NCBI GenBank assembly: GCA_028873825.1
Contig: JAPPNM010000129.1
Location: forward strand, 1 to 34,352
Length of the DNA stretch: 34,352 nucleotides
Source of the DNA: Gemmatimonadota bacterium
GTDB taxonomy: Bacteria; Gemmatimonadota; Gemmatimonadetes; Longimicrobiales; Gaopeijiaceae
Direction of reading: 5' to 3'
Part shown: positions 15,162-24,493 of the stretch, in pieces
Numbering within the stretch: position 1 is the stretch's first letter
How the letters are laid out: every line of letters starts with the position of its first letter
Position numbers and translations under genes: made by a program
The notes under the pieces: generated by a model
The model's database searches: none
Told to the model about the DNA's origin: nothing
Seen by the model: the letters and a program-made list of their open reading frames with translations, nothing else

Positions 15162-16754
15162 TCATCGTCCGGCCGCGCACTCCTCCAGTTCCCCCAGCCT
15201 CTCAATCAGCGGCGCCCTGTCCTCTTCGCTCACCTCCTCCAGCGACGCACGCAACACCCGCACGATTTCCGGGCCTCTGTCATCCCACCCGTACCACTCC
15301 CAGTCCCTCGCGGCCCGCGAGTCCGGACCGGCCGCCCGCGCGGCGCTGCACTGCTCCAGGGCATAGCCGAACGCAGTCCGCCCCAATTCGATGGCTCGTG
15401 CGATGTGGCGGCCGCTGGGAAACTCCGCCCAATACCTGGCCAGCCTCTCGTTGACAGCCTGCTCCGCGTGACAGACGGGATCATCCTCGCAGGAGTAGGC
15501 GTCCGACTCGCTCGCGAACCTCCAAATGATCTCCTCGGCGAACGGATCCGCCCGGTGGCTGTCGTACAGGGTTAGATACGCCTCGTCGCTCAGGGTCCAG
15601 GCACTGCCCTCGGCGGTATACGAGATCTCGCTTCCGAGCGCCTCGATCCACGCCAGGGTCACCGCATCGGCACTCCTGGGCCTGTACTCGCCCAGCACCC
15701 GGCGCAGCAGTTCCAGCCGCCGGAGTCCCAGCACCGCAGACCCTTCGACTATGTCCCGGTGCCCGCGGCCGTAGACCGACAGCACCGTCAACAGACTGAG
15801 GTGATTGAAGGTGGACCACCCTTCGCCGGACGTCAGGAAACGGTCAGCCATCGCAAGCACATGTTGGTCCGTGTCCCCCGGAGCGGTGTGCGCGGCCACG
15901 ACCCAGCACTTCCCCGGCGGGTAGAAGACCCATGCCTCGCCGGCCACGATGGTGTCCGCGCGATCGGTCCCGAAGTGGAGATCCAATCGCAGCGTCCTTG
16001 GGCCGGAGGCGGTCGGCAACGGTCGAATGCGGCACGCCACATCGGGGGCGATGATCGCCAGGTCCCTGGCCTCGGGTGCCGGCGCCCGTTCGTCCCGCCC
16101 CGGTTCCCCCGGTCCCGCGCCTGTCCTGGGCCCCCCCTCGTCCACCGTCCACATGCCCCAACCCGACGGATTCTCCGAGTACCGCACGCGGTCTCCGAGC
16201 GACTCGATCCACATGATGATCCGTGGGTCGCGATCAGTCGGGCGAAGAGGGGTCAACTCCGTCCGTTGTGCCGCCTCCACCGCCTTGGCGGCCAGGGCCG
16301 CCCGCCGCAGACTGAAAACGGGAGACCCTTCGACCTGCTCCCGGTACCGGGAATGCACGAACAGTGTGTGCACGGCCAGCAGGTGCTCCAGCGGCGGCAG
16401 GGCGTCCTCGGACAACAGGCGGTCGGCCAGCTCCAGCAGGTGACCGGCCCCCTCGGTCGAGACCACCATCGACTCCGCCACCCAGCACCCCTCGGCAACC
16501 CACGGGCGTGACGTAAGGCTGGGCGCGATGTGGATCCAGGTCTCCCCCCTCTCGTCGGTCGCGGTACGCCAAACCCAGATCTCCGCCGCCCAGGCATTGC
16601 CCTTGAGCTCAAGCACCGCCGCCACGTTCGCCGAGTGCGAAGGCGCGACGCGACAGGCGACTTCCGGCGTGACCTGCGCCACGCGTGCCCGCTGCTGCGC
16701 GGCCGCGGGCGGCGCAGTCGGGAATAGCATCAGGACAAGCACGATTCTGCGCAT
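15162..16754 (-). CDS. Secreted protein of unknown function with an internal duplication
   Basis: 530 residues from ATG 16754 (AGGAG about 7 nt upstream), with signal peptide [20 protein letters not shown]. Two copies of a ~170-residue module occupy about 25-205 and 231-393. Shared landmarks in order are VACR, a Cys-Trp-Val string (GCWVAES / KCWVVAA), H..L..ADR.L, VEGS.V..LRR, WIE.LG and a Y(S/T)....W....DE closing strand. The first part of each module looks like a small beta domain, perhaps SH3-like; the second is helical. A Cys-containing helical C-terminus ([25 protein letters not shown]) follows. No catalytic motif seen and I do not recognise the family. Located in the periplasm or secreted. 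Confidence 0.75.
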   Translation of the reverse strand: MRRIVLVLMLFPTAPPAAAQQRARVAQVTPEVACRVAPSHSANVAAVLELKGNAWAAEIWVWRTATDERGETWIHIAPSLTSRPWVAEGCWVAESMVVSTEGAGHLLELADRLLSEDALPPLEHLLAVHTLFVHSRYREQVEGSPVFSLRRAALAAKAVEAAQRTELTPLRPTDRDPRIIMWIESLGDRVRYSENPSGWGMWTVDEGGPRTGAGPGEPGRDERAPAPEARDLAIIAPDVACRIRPLPTASGPRTLRLDLHFGTDRADTIVAGEAWVFYPPGKCWVVAAHTAPGDTDQHVLAMADRFLTSGEGWSTFNHLSLLTVLSVYGRGHRDIVEGSAVLGLRRLELLRRVLGEYRPRSADAVTLAWIEALGSEISYTAEGSAWTLSDEAYLTLYDSHRADPFAEEIIWRFASESDAYSCEDDPVCHAEQAVNERLARYWAEFPSGRHIARAIELGRTAFGYALEQCSAARAAGPDSRAARDWEWYGWDDRGPEIVRVLRASLEEVSEEDRAPLIERLGELEECAAGR

Positions 16755-16916
16755 CCGGCGCTCCTGCGGCAGGTGGCGGTCCCCTGGAACCTGCCGGTTC
16801 AACCCCGGTTCAGGACCTCGATCTCAAGTCCCGCAACTCGCGGTAGGCGACGACGAGGAAGTTACCGCACCCGCACGCGGGGCGTTGTCCGAACGGCTAT
16901 GGCCCCGGTTCCCGCG

Positions 16917-17774
16917 CTACGCCACGATCCCGATGAAGGCCCGTTGGCGACCCGCGTCACCGCGACGGTGCGAGAAGTACCCTCCGTCGCCGCACAGGGT
17001 GCATTCGCGGCTCACCGAAACCCCTTCCTCGCGAACACCCGAGGCGGCCGCCCGCCGGCCGACGACCCGCCGGAGGTCGATGGGGCGGCGTGTCGCTGGA
17101 ACCGGCTCGCCGAGCGCCCGGAAGACTTCGGGTCCCACCTCGTAGCATTCCCCGCAGACGGCGGGCCCGAGGTGGACGGCCATGTCGGCCGGCCTGCTTC
17201 CGAAGGCTTCGCCCAGCGCGGCGACCCCAGACTCGACGACCCCCGCCGCCGTGCCCCGCCACCCCGCGTGGAGCAGCCCGACGGCTCTCCGGACAGGGTC
17301 GGCGACGAAGACGGGGACGCAGTCGGCGACCGCGACGGTCAGGAGCACTCCGGGGACGCGGGTCACATGCCCGTCGCCTTCGCCCGCCACCTTCGGGCCC
17401 GCGGCGGCGTCTTTCACAGTCCGCGTGCGCGAGCCGTGCACCTGGCGGCTGCCAACCGCCGAGCGCCAGGGGCTTCCCGGGGTCAGCGCGAGCATGTCGC
17501 GAAGGGGCGGGACGGCCGGATCGAACCGGGATTCGTCCGCGCCGGCCCCCCCGCCGGAGCCGCGAGCTTCCGGCCGGGTCCCCGCCGGGGCGGATTCGGC
17601 CGCACTCGGAACGCCGTCCGTCCCCGCGGCGCCCCGGGTCGTCCCCGCCCGGAGCCACGGGAAGCGACTGCCCCATCCCGGAACGGGGGTGGCCGGGAAC
17701 GATCGCGAGCCCGCCGCATCGCCCGGGGGCCGATGCGCCGCCGGCGCTCCCGGCCGTAACGCGCTTCCGGACAT
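16917..17774 (-). CDS. pgeF: Peptidoglycan editing factor PgeF / YfiH-type multicopper oxidoreductase-like protein
   Basis: 285 residues. Family landmarks in order: QVHGS (His113), VAVADCVPVFVAD (Cys152), LLHAGWRGT (His169), HLGPAVCGECYEVG, and the C-terminal ECTLC...YFSHRRGDAGRQ. His-Cys-His form the zinc/active site in the family. YfiH/PgeF proteins hydrolyse mis-incorporated amino acids in peptidoglycan precursors and also act on purine nucleosides (family knowledge). The first ~100 residues are Pro/Arg-rich and longer than usual, so the true start may lie downstream. It is divergent from sucA across an 83-bp gap. Confidence 0.9.
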   Translation of the reverse strand: MSGSALRPGAPAAHRPPGDAAGSRSFPATPVPGWGSRFPWLRAGTTRGAAGTDGVPSAAESAPAGTRPEARGSGGGAGADESRFDPAVPPLRDMLALTPGSPWRSAVGSRQVHGSRTRTVKDAAAGPKVAGEGDGHVTRVPGVLLTVAVADCVPVFVADPVRRAVGLLHAGWRGTAAGVVESGVAALGEAFGSRPADMAVHLGPAVCGECYEVGPEVFRALGEPVPATRRPIDLRRVVGRRAAASGVREEGVSVSRECTLCGDGGYFSHRRGDAGRQRAFIGIVA

Positions 17775-17832
17775 CGTCGCAAGGCTCCAGTCCCGTCGTG
17801 GCGATCCTCCACCGACACTCTCCCCCGTCCCC

Positions 17833-17849
17833 GAAAGCTACTAGCTTTC
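17833..17849. promoter_or_regulatory. Inverted repeat upstream of sucA
   Basis: GAAAGCT-ACT-AGCTTTC is a perfect 7-bp inverted repeat with a 3-nt centre, ending 8 bp before the sucA ATG in the pgeF-sucA divergent gap. It could be an operator or a 5'-leader hairpin controlling translation. The regulator is unknown. Confidence 0.45.
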
Positions 17850-17857
17850 ACCCCGTC

Positions 17858-20746
17858 ATGAGCGGATACTTCGACAGCCAGAACGCGGCCTACGTTCAGG
17901 CGCTCTACGAGGAGTTCACCCGGAATCCGGAGTCCGTGCATCCGGAGTGGCGGGAGATCTTCCGGCGCGGCCGGCGCGAACTGGCGGACGCCGGACTGCT
18001 CATCTCAGACGGCCGGGCGCAACCGAACGGAGGCGGCGTCCTCGCCGGACCCGGCGCGCTCCCCGAGCCCGCGGTTTCCCCGCCCCCAACCCCCCGCGCA
18101 CCCGCCCCGGCCGCGGCGCCCGCCGTCCCCGCCGCCACCCCCAGGCCCGACCCCCGCCTCCTCTCCCTCGTCGCCCGCGCCTCGAACCTCCTGCAGGCCT
18201 TCCGCGAACACGGCCACCAGGCCGCGCGCATCGACCCCCTCGGCAGCACGCCGCCCGGCCATCCCCAGCTCGACCCCGCGTACTTCGGCACCACCATGGA
18301 GGAGCTGGAGGAGATTCCCACTTCGGTGCTCTTTCCCAAGGGCGGCGAGGCCCCCCTCGCATTCACCCTCGACCGGCTCAAGGCCATCTACGGCGGCGAC
18401 CTGGGCTACGAGTTCGAGCACCTCGAGGACCCCGTCAAGGTGGCGTGGCTGTGGGAACAGGTGGAGCGGGGCGCGCACTTCGAGGGCTACGGCGACGAAG
18501 ACCGGGTGCGCACCCTCGACCGGCTCACCCAGGTGGAGGGACTGGAGCAGTTCCTGCACCGAGCCTACCTGGGCCAGAAGCGCTTCTCGATCGAGGGGAT
18601 CGACATGCTGGTCCCCATGCTCGACGAGGCCATCAAGCTGGCCGCGGCGCACGGCGCCGCCGAGGTCGTCATCGGTATGGCGCACCGCGGCCGCCTCAAC
18701 GTGCTGAAGCACATCATGGGGGTGCCGTACGCGGAGATTCTCGCCGAATTCGAGGAGGGCGCCGCGCCGGGAAGCGCGCTCTGGGTCCCCGACCCCGGCA
18801 CGGGGGACGTGAAGTACCACCACGGCGCCGCGGGGGACTACCCGCTCCGCGCGGGCGGCGCGATCCGGATCACGCTCGCCCCCAATCCCAGCCACCTGGA
18901 GTTCGTCAACCCGGTCATCCTGGGCATGGCGCGCACCCTGCAGTACGCGGGCCGCAACAGCGGCCGCGAACGGGACCCGGCGCTCGTCGTGCCCGTCCTC
19001 ATCCACGGCGACGCCGCCTTCGCGGCCGAGGGCGTCGTGGCCGAGACCCTCAACCTGGCCCGGCTGCGCGGCTACGAGGTCGGGGGCACCATCCACATCA
19101 TCGGCAACAACCAGGTCGGCTTCACCACCGGCCCCGGGGACGGCCGCTCCACCCGCTACGCGAGCGACCTCGCCAAGGGGTACGACATTCCGGTCATCCA
19201 CGCCAACGGCGACGCGCCCGAGGAGTGCCTAGCCGCGGTGCGGCTCGCGATGGCCTACCGCAAGCGCTTTCGCGCCGACGCGGTGATCGACCTCATGGGC
19301 TACCGGCGCCACGGCCACAACGAGGCCGACGAGCCCGAGTACACGCAGCCCGTCCTCTACGGCTGGATCAGCGACCATCCCACCGTGCGGATGCAGTGGG
19401 CCGGGGAGCTCGTCGCGCGCGGACTTGTCACCGGGAGGGACGCCGACGACCGGGTCGCCGCGATGGCCGACCGGCTTCGCGCGATCAAGGACGGCCGCAA
19501 ACGGAAGGAAGAGGAGTCCGCCCCGCCGTGGCAGGTGCCCAGCTACACCGCCGTGGACCAGGAGTTCGAGCGGGACACCGGGGTCCCCTTCGAGGAGCTC
19601 GAACGGATCAACCGGACGCTGCTCGCCGTTCCCGAGGGCTTCAGCGTCCACCCCAAGCTGGTCCGCCAGCTCGAGCGGCGCGGCAGGGACTTCGGTCCGG
19701 ACTTCGAGGTGGCCTGGGGACAGGCCGAGGCTCTGGGCATCGGATCGCTCCTGGCCGCGGGCGTGCCGGTTCGCCTCACGGGCCAGGACTCGCAGCGGGG
19801 CACCTTCAGCCACCGGCATGTGGTGCTGAACGACGCGGAGACCGGCGAGCGGCACTGCCCGCTGGCGGAAGTCTCGGACACCCGCTTCGAGATCTACAAC
19901 TCGCCGCTGACCGAGGCGGCCACGATCGGCTTCGAGTACGGCGTGGCGGTCGCGGCCGACCGGGACCTGGTGCTCTGGGAGGCCCAGTTCGGGGACTTCG
20001 TCAACGTGGCCCAGGTCATGATCGACCAGTTCCTGTCGGCGGGGTGGTCGAAGTGGGGACAGCGTTCGCGGCTCACCCTGCTCCTGCCGCACGGGTACGA
20101 GGGCCAGGGACCCGAGCACTCCAGCGCGCGTCTCGAGCGGTTCCTGCAGCTTTGCGGCGAGGACAACATGCGGGTGGTCTACCCCAGCACGCCGGCCCAG
20201 TACTTCCACCTGCTGCGCCTTCAGGCCTTCAGCGAACCGGAGCGGCCGCTGATCGTCATGTCGCCCAAGAGTCTCCTGCGGCACCCCCGGGCGAAGTCCC
20301 CGGTGCGGGAGCTGGCCGACGGGCGCTTCCGGAAGGTGATCGACGATCCCGCGACCCAGGGACAGGAAGACGCGGAGCGGGTGCGCCGGCTGATTCTGTG
20401 CAGCGGGAAGGTCTACTACGACCTGGCCGGCGCGGACGAGCGGGCCGAAGCCGGGGACACGGCGATCGTCCGGGTTGAGACGCTCTACCCGTTCCCGGCC
20501 GGGGGGATCCGGGCACTGCGCGAGCGCTACCCGAACGTCGAGACGGCGATCTGGACCCAGGAGGAACCGCTGAACATGGGGGCGCTCACCTACATCCTGC
20601 CGCGGCTGCGGACGGCGCTGCCGCGCGAGGTCCGCCTGCTGCACGTCTCGCGCCCCGAGCGGGCGAGTCCCGCCGAGGGGAACCCCCGAAATCACGCCAT
20701 CGCGCAGCGCGACATCGTGGCCAGGGCGCTGGCGGCGCGTGCATGA
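17858..20746 (+). CDS. sucA: 2-oxoglutarate dehydrogenase E1 component
   Basis: 962 residues from ATG 17858 (E. coli SucA is 933). The N-terminal segment YFDSQNAAYVQALYEEFTRN is the E2-binding leader typical of SucA, followed by a Pro/Ala linker. Thiamine diphosphate and active-site landmarks: GMAHRGRLNVLKH (near 273), HGDAAFAAEGVVAET (near 384), IIGNNQVGFTTG and YRRHGHNEADEPEYTQP. The C-terminal half has GQDSQRGTFSHRH, LPHGYEGQGPEHSSARLERF and GEDNMRVVYPSTPAQYFHLL. It decarboxylates 2-oxoglutarate in the TCA cycle and passes the succinyl group to E2. The E2 gene (sucB) is not next to it; a threonine ammonia-lyase follows. The stop codon abuts repeat remnants. Confidence 0.97.
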   Translation: MSGYFDSQNAAYVQALYEEFTRNPESVHPEWREIFRRGRRELADAGLLISDGRAQPNGGGVLAGPGALPEPAVSPPPTPRAPAPAAAPAVPAATPRPDPRLLSLVARASNLLQAFREHGHQAARIDPLGSTPPGHPQLDPAYFGTTMEELEEIPTSVLFPKGGEAPLAFTLDRLKAIYGGDLGYEFEHLEDPVKVAWLWEQVERGAHFEGYGDEDRVRTLDRLTQVEGLEQFLHRAYLGQKRFSIEGIDMLVPMLDEAIKLAAAHGAAEVVIGMAHRGRLNVLKHIMGVPYAEILAEFEEGAAPGSALWVPDPGTGDVKYHHGAAGDYPLRAGGAIRITLAPNPSHLEFVNPVILGMARTLQYAGRNSGRERDPALVVPVLIHGDAAFAAEGVVAETLNLARLRGYEVGGTIHIIGNNQVGFTTGPGDGRSTRYASDLAKGYDIPVIHANGDAPEECLAAVRLAMAYRKRFRADAVIDLMGYRRHGHNEADEPEYTQPVLYGWISDHPTVRMQWAGELVARGLVTGRDADDRVAAMADRLRAIKDGRKRKEEESAPPWQVPSYTAVDQEFERDTGVPFEELERINRTLLAVPEGFSVHPKLVRQLERRGRDFGPDFEVAWGQAEALGIGSLLAAGVPVRLTGQDSQRGTFSHRHVVLNDAETGERHCPLAEVSDTRFEIYNSPLTEAATIGFEYGVAVAADRDLVLWEAQFGDFVNVAQVMIDQFLSAGWSKWGQRSRLTLLLPHGYEGQGPEHSSARLERFLQLCGEDNMRVVYPSTPAQYFHLLRLQAFSEPERPLIVMSPKSLLRHPRAKSPVRELADGRFRKVIDDPATQGQEDAERVRRLILCSGKVYYDLAGADERAEAGDTAIVRVETLYPFPAGGIRALRERYPNVETAIWTQEEPLNMGALTYILPRLRTALPREVRLLHVSRPERASPAEGNPRNHAIAQRDIVARALAARA

Positions 20747-20747
20747 G

Positions 20748-20842
20748 GCCGCGCGAGCACCGAGGCGTTTCTTCCAGGATCGGGCGGACGAATCCGCGCG
20801 AGCGGCGAGACGGCGGGCCGGCAAGGCGCGTTGAGGGGGGAC
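20748..20842 (+). repeat. Remnants of the dispersed element between sucA and ilvA-like gene
   Basis: GGCCGCGCGAGCACCGAG directly after the sucA stop and a second block at 20786-20842 (GGACGAATCCGCGCGAGC, then CGGGCCGGCAAGGCGCGTTG) both match the left third of the element (GATAAAGCCGCCCGAGCACC, then GGCTGGCAAGGCGCGACG). Terminus and core are lost. Confidence 0.6.
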
Positions 20843-20870
20843 GCCGGCCGCCGGGAGGTCCCTCGGCGCC

Positions 20871-22082
20871 ATGCTGACCGCCGCCCACATCGCCGCCGCC
20901 CGGGACCGGATCGGCCCGCACGTGGTCAGGACGGGGTGCCCGGAATCGTTCGCGCTGCGGGAGTTGGCGGGTTGCCAAGTGCGCCTGAAGGCGGAGTTCA
21001 GGCAGCGGACGGGATCGTTCAAGGACCGGGGTTCGCTCAACAGGCTGATGCAGCTCGGGCCGGCGGAGCGCGAGGCCGGGGTGGTCGCGGCCAGCGCCGG
21101 CAACCACGCCCAGGCGCTGGCGCGCCACGCGGCGCGGCTGGGGATCCCGTGCACGATCGTGATGCCGGACAACGCACCGCTGATCAAGGTCAGCAACACG
21201 CGCGCGAGCGGGGCGAGGGTGATCCAGACCGGGGAGACGATTTCCGACGGGACGGCCCGTGTCGACCGCTTGGTGGCCGAAGAGGGGCTCACCCAGGTGC
21301 ACGCCTTCGACGACCTCGCGGTGATGGCCGGCCAGGGCACGATCGGGCTGGAGATCCTGGAGCAGCTTCCCGACGTGACCGTCGTGGTCGTGCCGGTCGG
21401 CGGCGGCGGGATGATCGCGGGGGTGGCCACGGCGGTGAAGGCGGAGAAGCCCGCCGTGCGGATCATCGGCGTCGAGGCCGAGGCCTCGCCGGGGGCGGTC
21501 AAGTCGCTGGAGGCGGGCGCGCCGGCGCACGTGGAGATGTCGGACACTCTGGCCGACGGGATCGCCGTGAAGCGGATCGGCGACCTGACCTACCCGCACC
21601 TGGAAGCCCTCGCCGACGACGTGGTGCTGGTAAGCGAAGAGGAGATCATCCGGGCGATCTTCTTCCTGCTCGAACGCGAGAAGCTGGTGGTGGAGGGGGC
21701 GGGGGCGGTGGGGGTGGCCGCGCTCCTGGAGGGGAAGATCGGGGTGGCGGCGGGCGACAGCGCGGTCTGCATTCTGTCGGGCGGCAACATCGACATGAAC
21801 ATGGTGTCGCGGATCATCGACCGGGGCCTCTGGGCCGACGGCCGCCTGGCCAGCCTGTCGGTGGTGGTGCGCGACCGTCCCGGCTACCTGAACGAAGTCA
21901 CCGGAGTGGTCGCGATCGCGGGCGCGAACGTGCTTCACATCGAGCATACGCGGGCGTTCGGGGACATCGCGGTGGGCAAGGTCGCGATCGAGATGAAGAT
22001 CGAGACCCGTGGGCGGGAGCACGTGGCGGCGATCGTGGCGCAGTTGCGCGAACTGGGACACCGGGTGGAGGAAGTGGGGTAG
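20871..22082 (+). CDS. ilvA: Threonine ammonia-lyase (PLP-dependent, with C-terminal ACT domain)
   Basis: 403 residues. Start ATG 20871 with GGGAGG 12 nt upstream. The PLP lysine is Lys51 in RTGSFKDRGS; the glycine loop VPVGGGGMIAG (177-180) holds the cofactor phosphate; ASAGNHAQALA and SGGNIDMN are further family motifs. Residues from about 325 form a single ACT domain (LSVVVRDRPGYLNEVTGVVA). Deaminates threonine to 2-oxobutyrate, the first step toward isoleucine, or acts catabolically. The ~400-residue length with one ACT domain fits the TIGR01127-like/short IlvA group, so symbol ilvA versus tdcB is not settled. The TAG stop is the first three bases of a repeat terminus (TAGCAGCCCGTGG). Confidence 0.93.
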   Translation: MLTAAHIAAARDRIGPHVVRTGCPESFALRELAGCQVRLKAEFRQRTGSFKDRGSLNRLMQLGPAEREAGVVAASAGNHAQALARHAARLGIPCTIVMPDNAPLIKVSNTRASGARVIQTGETISDGTARVDRLVAEEGLTQVHAFDDLAVMAGQGTIGLEILEQLPDVTVVVVPVGGGGMIAGVATAVKAEKPAVRIIGVEAEASPGAVKSLEAGAPAHVEMSDTLADGIAVKRIGDLTYPHLEALADDVVLVSEEEIIRAIFFLLEREKLVVEGAGAVGVAALLEGKIGVAAGDSAVCILSGGNIDMNMVSRIIDRGLWADGRLASLSVVVRDRPGYLNEVTGVVAIAGANVLHIEHTRAFGDIAVGKVAIEMKIETRGREHVAAIVAQLRELGHRVEEVG

Positions 22083-22103
22083 CAGCCCGTGGACGAAATC
22101 CCC
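22080..22103 (+). repeat. Solo terminus of the dispersed element at the ilvA stop
   Basis: TAGCAGCCCGTGGAC followed by GAAATCCCC is the reverse complement of the element's right end (GGGGATTTTGTCCACGGGCT in copies A and B). Only the end is present. It contains the stop codon of the threonine ammonia-lyase. An opposing terminus lies at 24474-24492. Confidence 0.7.
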
Positions 22104-22122
22104 GAGGGGCGCTCCTTCATGG

Positions 22123-22806
22123 CTACACCCCCTCCTCCCCGGCCCCCGCCTCCCTGAGCGCGTCCGCCATAATCCCGCACGCCGACCCGATCACCCCGAT
22201 CCCGGCGAACATCGCCACCGTGGCCAGGATCCGTCCTCCGGCCGTCACGGGCTGGATGTCGCCGTACCCCACCGTCGTCAGGGTGACCACCGCCCACCAC
22301 AGCCCATCGTAGACCGAGCCGAAGACCTCCGGCTGCACCGCCTGCTCGAGGTGGTACATGCCGAAGCCGGCCGTGACCACGATGATGCAGGTGCCGGCGA
22401 ACAGCGCTCCGGCCTCGTCCAGGGCGAGCCGGAACGCGCGGGCGAGCTTGGGCACCGCGCTGGTGCGGGCGGCGAGCTTCGCCGTGGTGACGAAGAGGCG
22501 AAAGAGGCGAAAGGCCCGAAGCGCCTTCAGATCGAATCCCGTGAACGCCCACAGCGGCAGGGCGGCCAGGAAGTCCACGATTCCCATGAAGCTGAAGGCG
22601 TACTTCCTCCAGTCCTCCGCCCGGCGGATGCGAATCCACCACTCGACGGCGTAGAGCAGCCAGATGCCCACGCGCGCCCAGAAGAAAACCGTCGCCGCAT
22701 CGGCGAGGGCGTGGATGGTCTCGGCGGCCTGGAGCACCAGGTCCACGCAAATTACGGCGATCACCGCACGTTCGGTTCGTTCGGAGAAGGGGGAAGGCTT
22801 GGTCAT
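22123..22806 (-). CDS. Potassium channel, voltage-gated-like (6-TM)
   Basis: 227 residues from ATG 22806 (GGGAG about 7 nt upstream); an upstream in-frame start at 22911 adds only a Cys/Arg-rich stretch. The selectivity filter TTVGYGD is at 178-183, between the pore helix (YDGLWWAVVTL) and the last membrane segment (ILATVAMFAGIGVIGSACGI). An S4-like segment (KALRAFRLFRLF, about 94-105) has regularly spaced arginines, fewer than in strongly voltage-gated channels. Cytoplasmic membrane; K+ flux. Divergent from the BCCT transporter with an 88-bp gap, which suggests a joint role in osmotic or ionic homeostasis (inference). Confidence 0.93.
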   Translation of the reverse strand: MTKPSPFSERTERAVIAVICVDLVLQAAETIHALADAATVFFWARVGIWLLYAVEWWIRIRRAEDWRKYAFSFMGIVDFLAALPLWAFTGFDLKALRAFRLFRLFVTTAKLAARTSAVPKLARAFRLALDEAGALFAGTCIIVVTAGFGMYHLEQAVQPEVFGSVYDGLWWAVVTLTTVGYGDIQPVTAGGRILATVAMFAGIGVIGSACGIMADALREAGAGEEGV

Positions 22807-22894
22807 CGTGGGTCTCCCGGGGTTGGTGGGGGGCACCGGGGTCGAGGCGCGCAGCCCGGTGCATGCAGCGCACGCCCGGGCTATCCTGTACCGT

Positions 22895-24448
22895 ATGGCT
22901 TCCGCCGACAAACAGACCGGCTACGAGGACGGCCGCGACAACGTGCAGTTCCTGGGCCTCGAGGTCCATGGGCCGGTCTTCTTCGTCTCCAGCCTCACCA
23001 TCATATCGTTCATCGTCGGCGTACTGGCGTTCCGCGATGCCGCCGCCGGCGTCTTCGAGTCGGTGTACGCGTGGCTCGTCTCGACGTTCGACTGGGTGTT
23101 CATGGGCACGTTGAACGTCTTCCTCCTGTTCTGCCTCCTCCTCCTGGCGACGCCCGTCGGCCGCGTCCGCCTCGGAGGACGGGACGCCAGGCCGGACTAC
23201 TCCATCTGGTCGTGGTTCGCGATGCTCTTCGCGGCCGGAATCGGCATCGGTCTCATGTTCTTCGGGGTGGCGGAGCCGGTCCAGCACTTTATCAGTCCGC
23301 CGCTCGGCGTCGACCCCGCGGACACCGCCGCCGCGCGCAACGTGGCCATGGCCGCGACGATCTTCCACTGGGGCATACAGCCCTGGGCGCTCTACGCCGT
23401 CGTCGCGCTCGCGCTCGCCTTCTCCGCCTACAATCTCCGGTTGCCGCTGACGATACGTGCGGCGTTCCATCCTCTCCTGGGCGATGCGGTGTGGGGCCGG
23501 TTCGGCCACTGCATCGACATCATGGCCGTCTTCGCCACGCTCTTCGGGCTGGCGACCTCGCTCGGTCTGGGGTCCCAACAGCTTGCGGCGGGGATGGCTC
23601 TCCTGTTCGGTGTGCCCGACACCAGCGCGACCAGGGTGCTGGTGATCGCCGCGGTCACGTCCGTCGCCACGCTGTCGGTCATGTCCGGAATGGACAGGGG
23701 AATCAAGCGGCTAAGCCAGGCCAACCTGGTTCTGGCGCTGCTGTTGCTCGCATTCGTGCTGGCGGCGGGGCCGACCCTCGCCGTGTTCACGGGATTCGTC
23801 GCCAGCCTCGGCCACTATCTCGCCGAAATCGGCCCGCTCAGCAACTGGGCCGGGCGCGACGACCTCGACTTCATGCACGGATGGACCACCTTCTACTGGG
23901 CGTGGTGGCTCTCCTGGGCACCCTTCGTCGGCCTGTTCATCGCGCGGGTCTCGCGCGGCCGCACGGTGCGCCAGCTCGTCGGCTGCATGCTGGTCATCCC
24001 GGTTCTCCTCTGCGCGCTCTGGTTCAACGCTTTCGGGGCGACCGCGCTGTCGATGCACATCGACGGAGGCCGGACCGCGGTGGTCGAAGCGGTCGGGGAC
24101 GGCCGGCTCGAACTGGCCCTCTTCGGGCTGCTCGACGCCCTTCCGCTCGCGCAGATCACCCCGGGGATCGCCATCGTCCTCGTGGCCGTCTTCTTCATCA
24201 CCTCCTCCGATTCCGGTTCGCTGGTGATCGACACGATCGCCGCCGGCGGCAAGATCGACACCCCCGTCGGGCTGCGCGTCTTCTGGTGCACCTTCGAAGG
24301 GCTCGTCGCCATCACGCTCCTGGTGAGTGGCGGACTGGTGGCGCTCCAGACGGCCGCGCTCATCACGGGCTTCCCGTTCGCCCTCCTGGTGCTGGCAATG
24401 TGCTTCAGCGTGTGGAAGGGGCTGCGGACGGCTGCGGGGCGGGGGTGA
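22895..24448 (+). CDS. BCCT-family transporter (betaine/choline/carnitine type)
   Basis: 517 residues. Start ATG 22895 (MASADKQTGYEDGRDN) is supported by the partial duplicate at 31466, which preserves the same start context. About twelve membrane segments. Signatures: AGIGIGLMFFGVAEPVQHF (about 113-131), FHWGIQPWALYAVVALAL (near 156) and FYWAWWLSWAPFVGLFIARV (near 332), which include the aromatic substrate box of BCCT proteins, then FFITSSDSGSLVIDTIA. BCCT carriers import quaternary-ammonium compatible solutes, usually with Na+ or H+. Exact substrate cannot be read from sequence. No long C-terminal osmosensing tail is present. No clear Shine-Dalgarno. Confidence 0.94.
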   Translation: MASADKQTGYEDGRDNVQFLGLEVHGPVFFVSSLTIISFIVGVLAFRDAAAGVFESVYAWLVSTFDWVFMGTLNVFLLFCLLLLATPVGRVRLGGRDARPDYSIWSWFAMLFAAGIGIGLMFFGVAEPVQHFISPPLGVDPADTAAARNVAMAATIFHWGIQPWALYAVVALALAFSAYNLRLPLTIRAAFHPLLGDAVWGRFGHCIDIMAVFATLFGLATSLGLGSQQLAAGMALLFGVPDTSATRVLVIAAVTSVATLSVMSGMDRGIKRLSQANLVLALLLLAFVLAAGPTLAVFTGFVASLGHYLAEIGPLSNWAGRDDLDFMHGWTTFYWAWWLSWAPFVGLFIARVSRGRTVRQLVGCMLVIPVLLCALWFNAFGATALSMHIDGGRTAVVEAVGDGRLELALFGLLDALPLAQITPGIAIVLVAVFFITSSDSGSLVIDTIAAGGKIDTPVGLRVFWCTFEGLVAITLLVSGGLVALQTAALITGFPFALLVLAMCFSVWKGLRTAAGRG

Positions 24449-24473
24449 GCAACCGTACGGCGAAGACGCGGGA

Positions 24474-24492
24474 AGTGTCCACGGGCTGTTAG
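24474..24492 (-). repeat. Solo terminus of the dispersed element after the BCCT gene
   Basis: GTCCACGGGCTGTTAGC matches the right terminus of copies A and B, oriented opposite to the terminus at 22080-22103; the shared inverted core is CAGCCCGTGGAC. It lies 1-2 nt from the stop codon (24494-24496) of the leftward-reading pseudogene. Confidence 0.6.
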
Positions 24493-24493
24493 C

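Noticed and set aside
17090-17857. N-terminal extension of sucA by 256 residues
   Set aside because: It is antisense to pgeF. The family N-terminus (YFDSQNAAYVQALYEEF) begins right after ATG 17858.
19229-22061. Large minus-strand ORFs opposite sucA and the threonine ammonia-lyase
   Set aside because: Both plus-strand genes are unmistakable; the antisense frames are open only because of high G+C.
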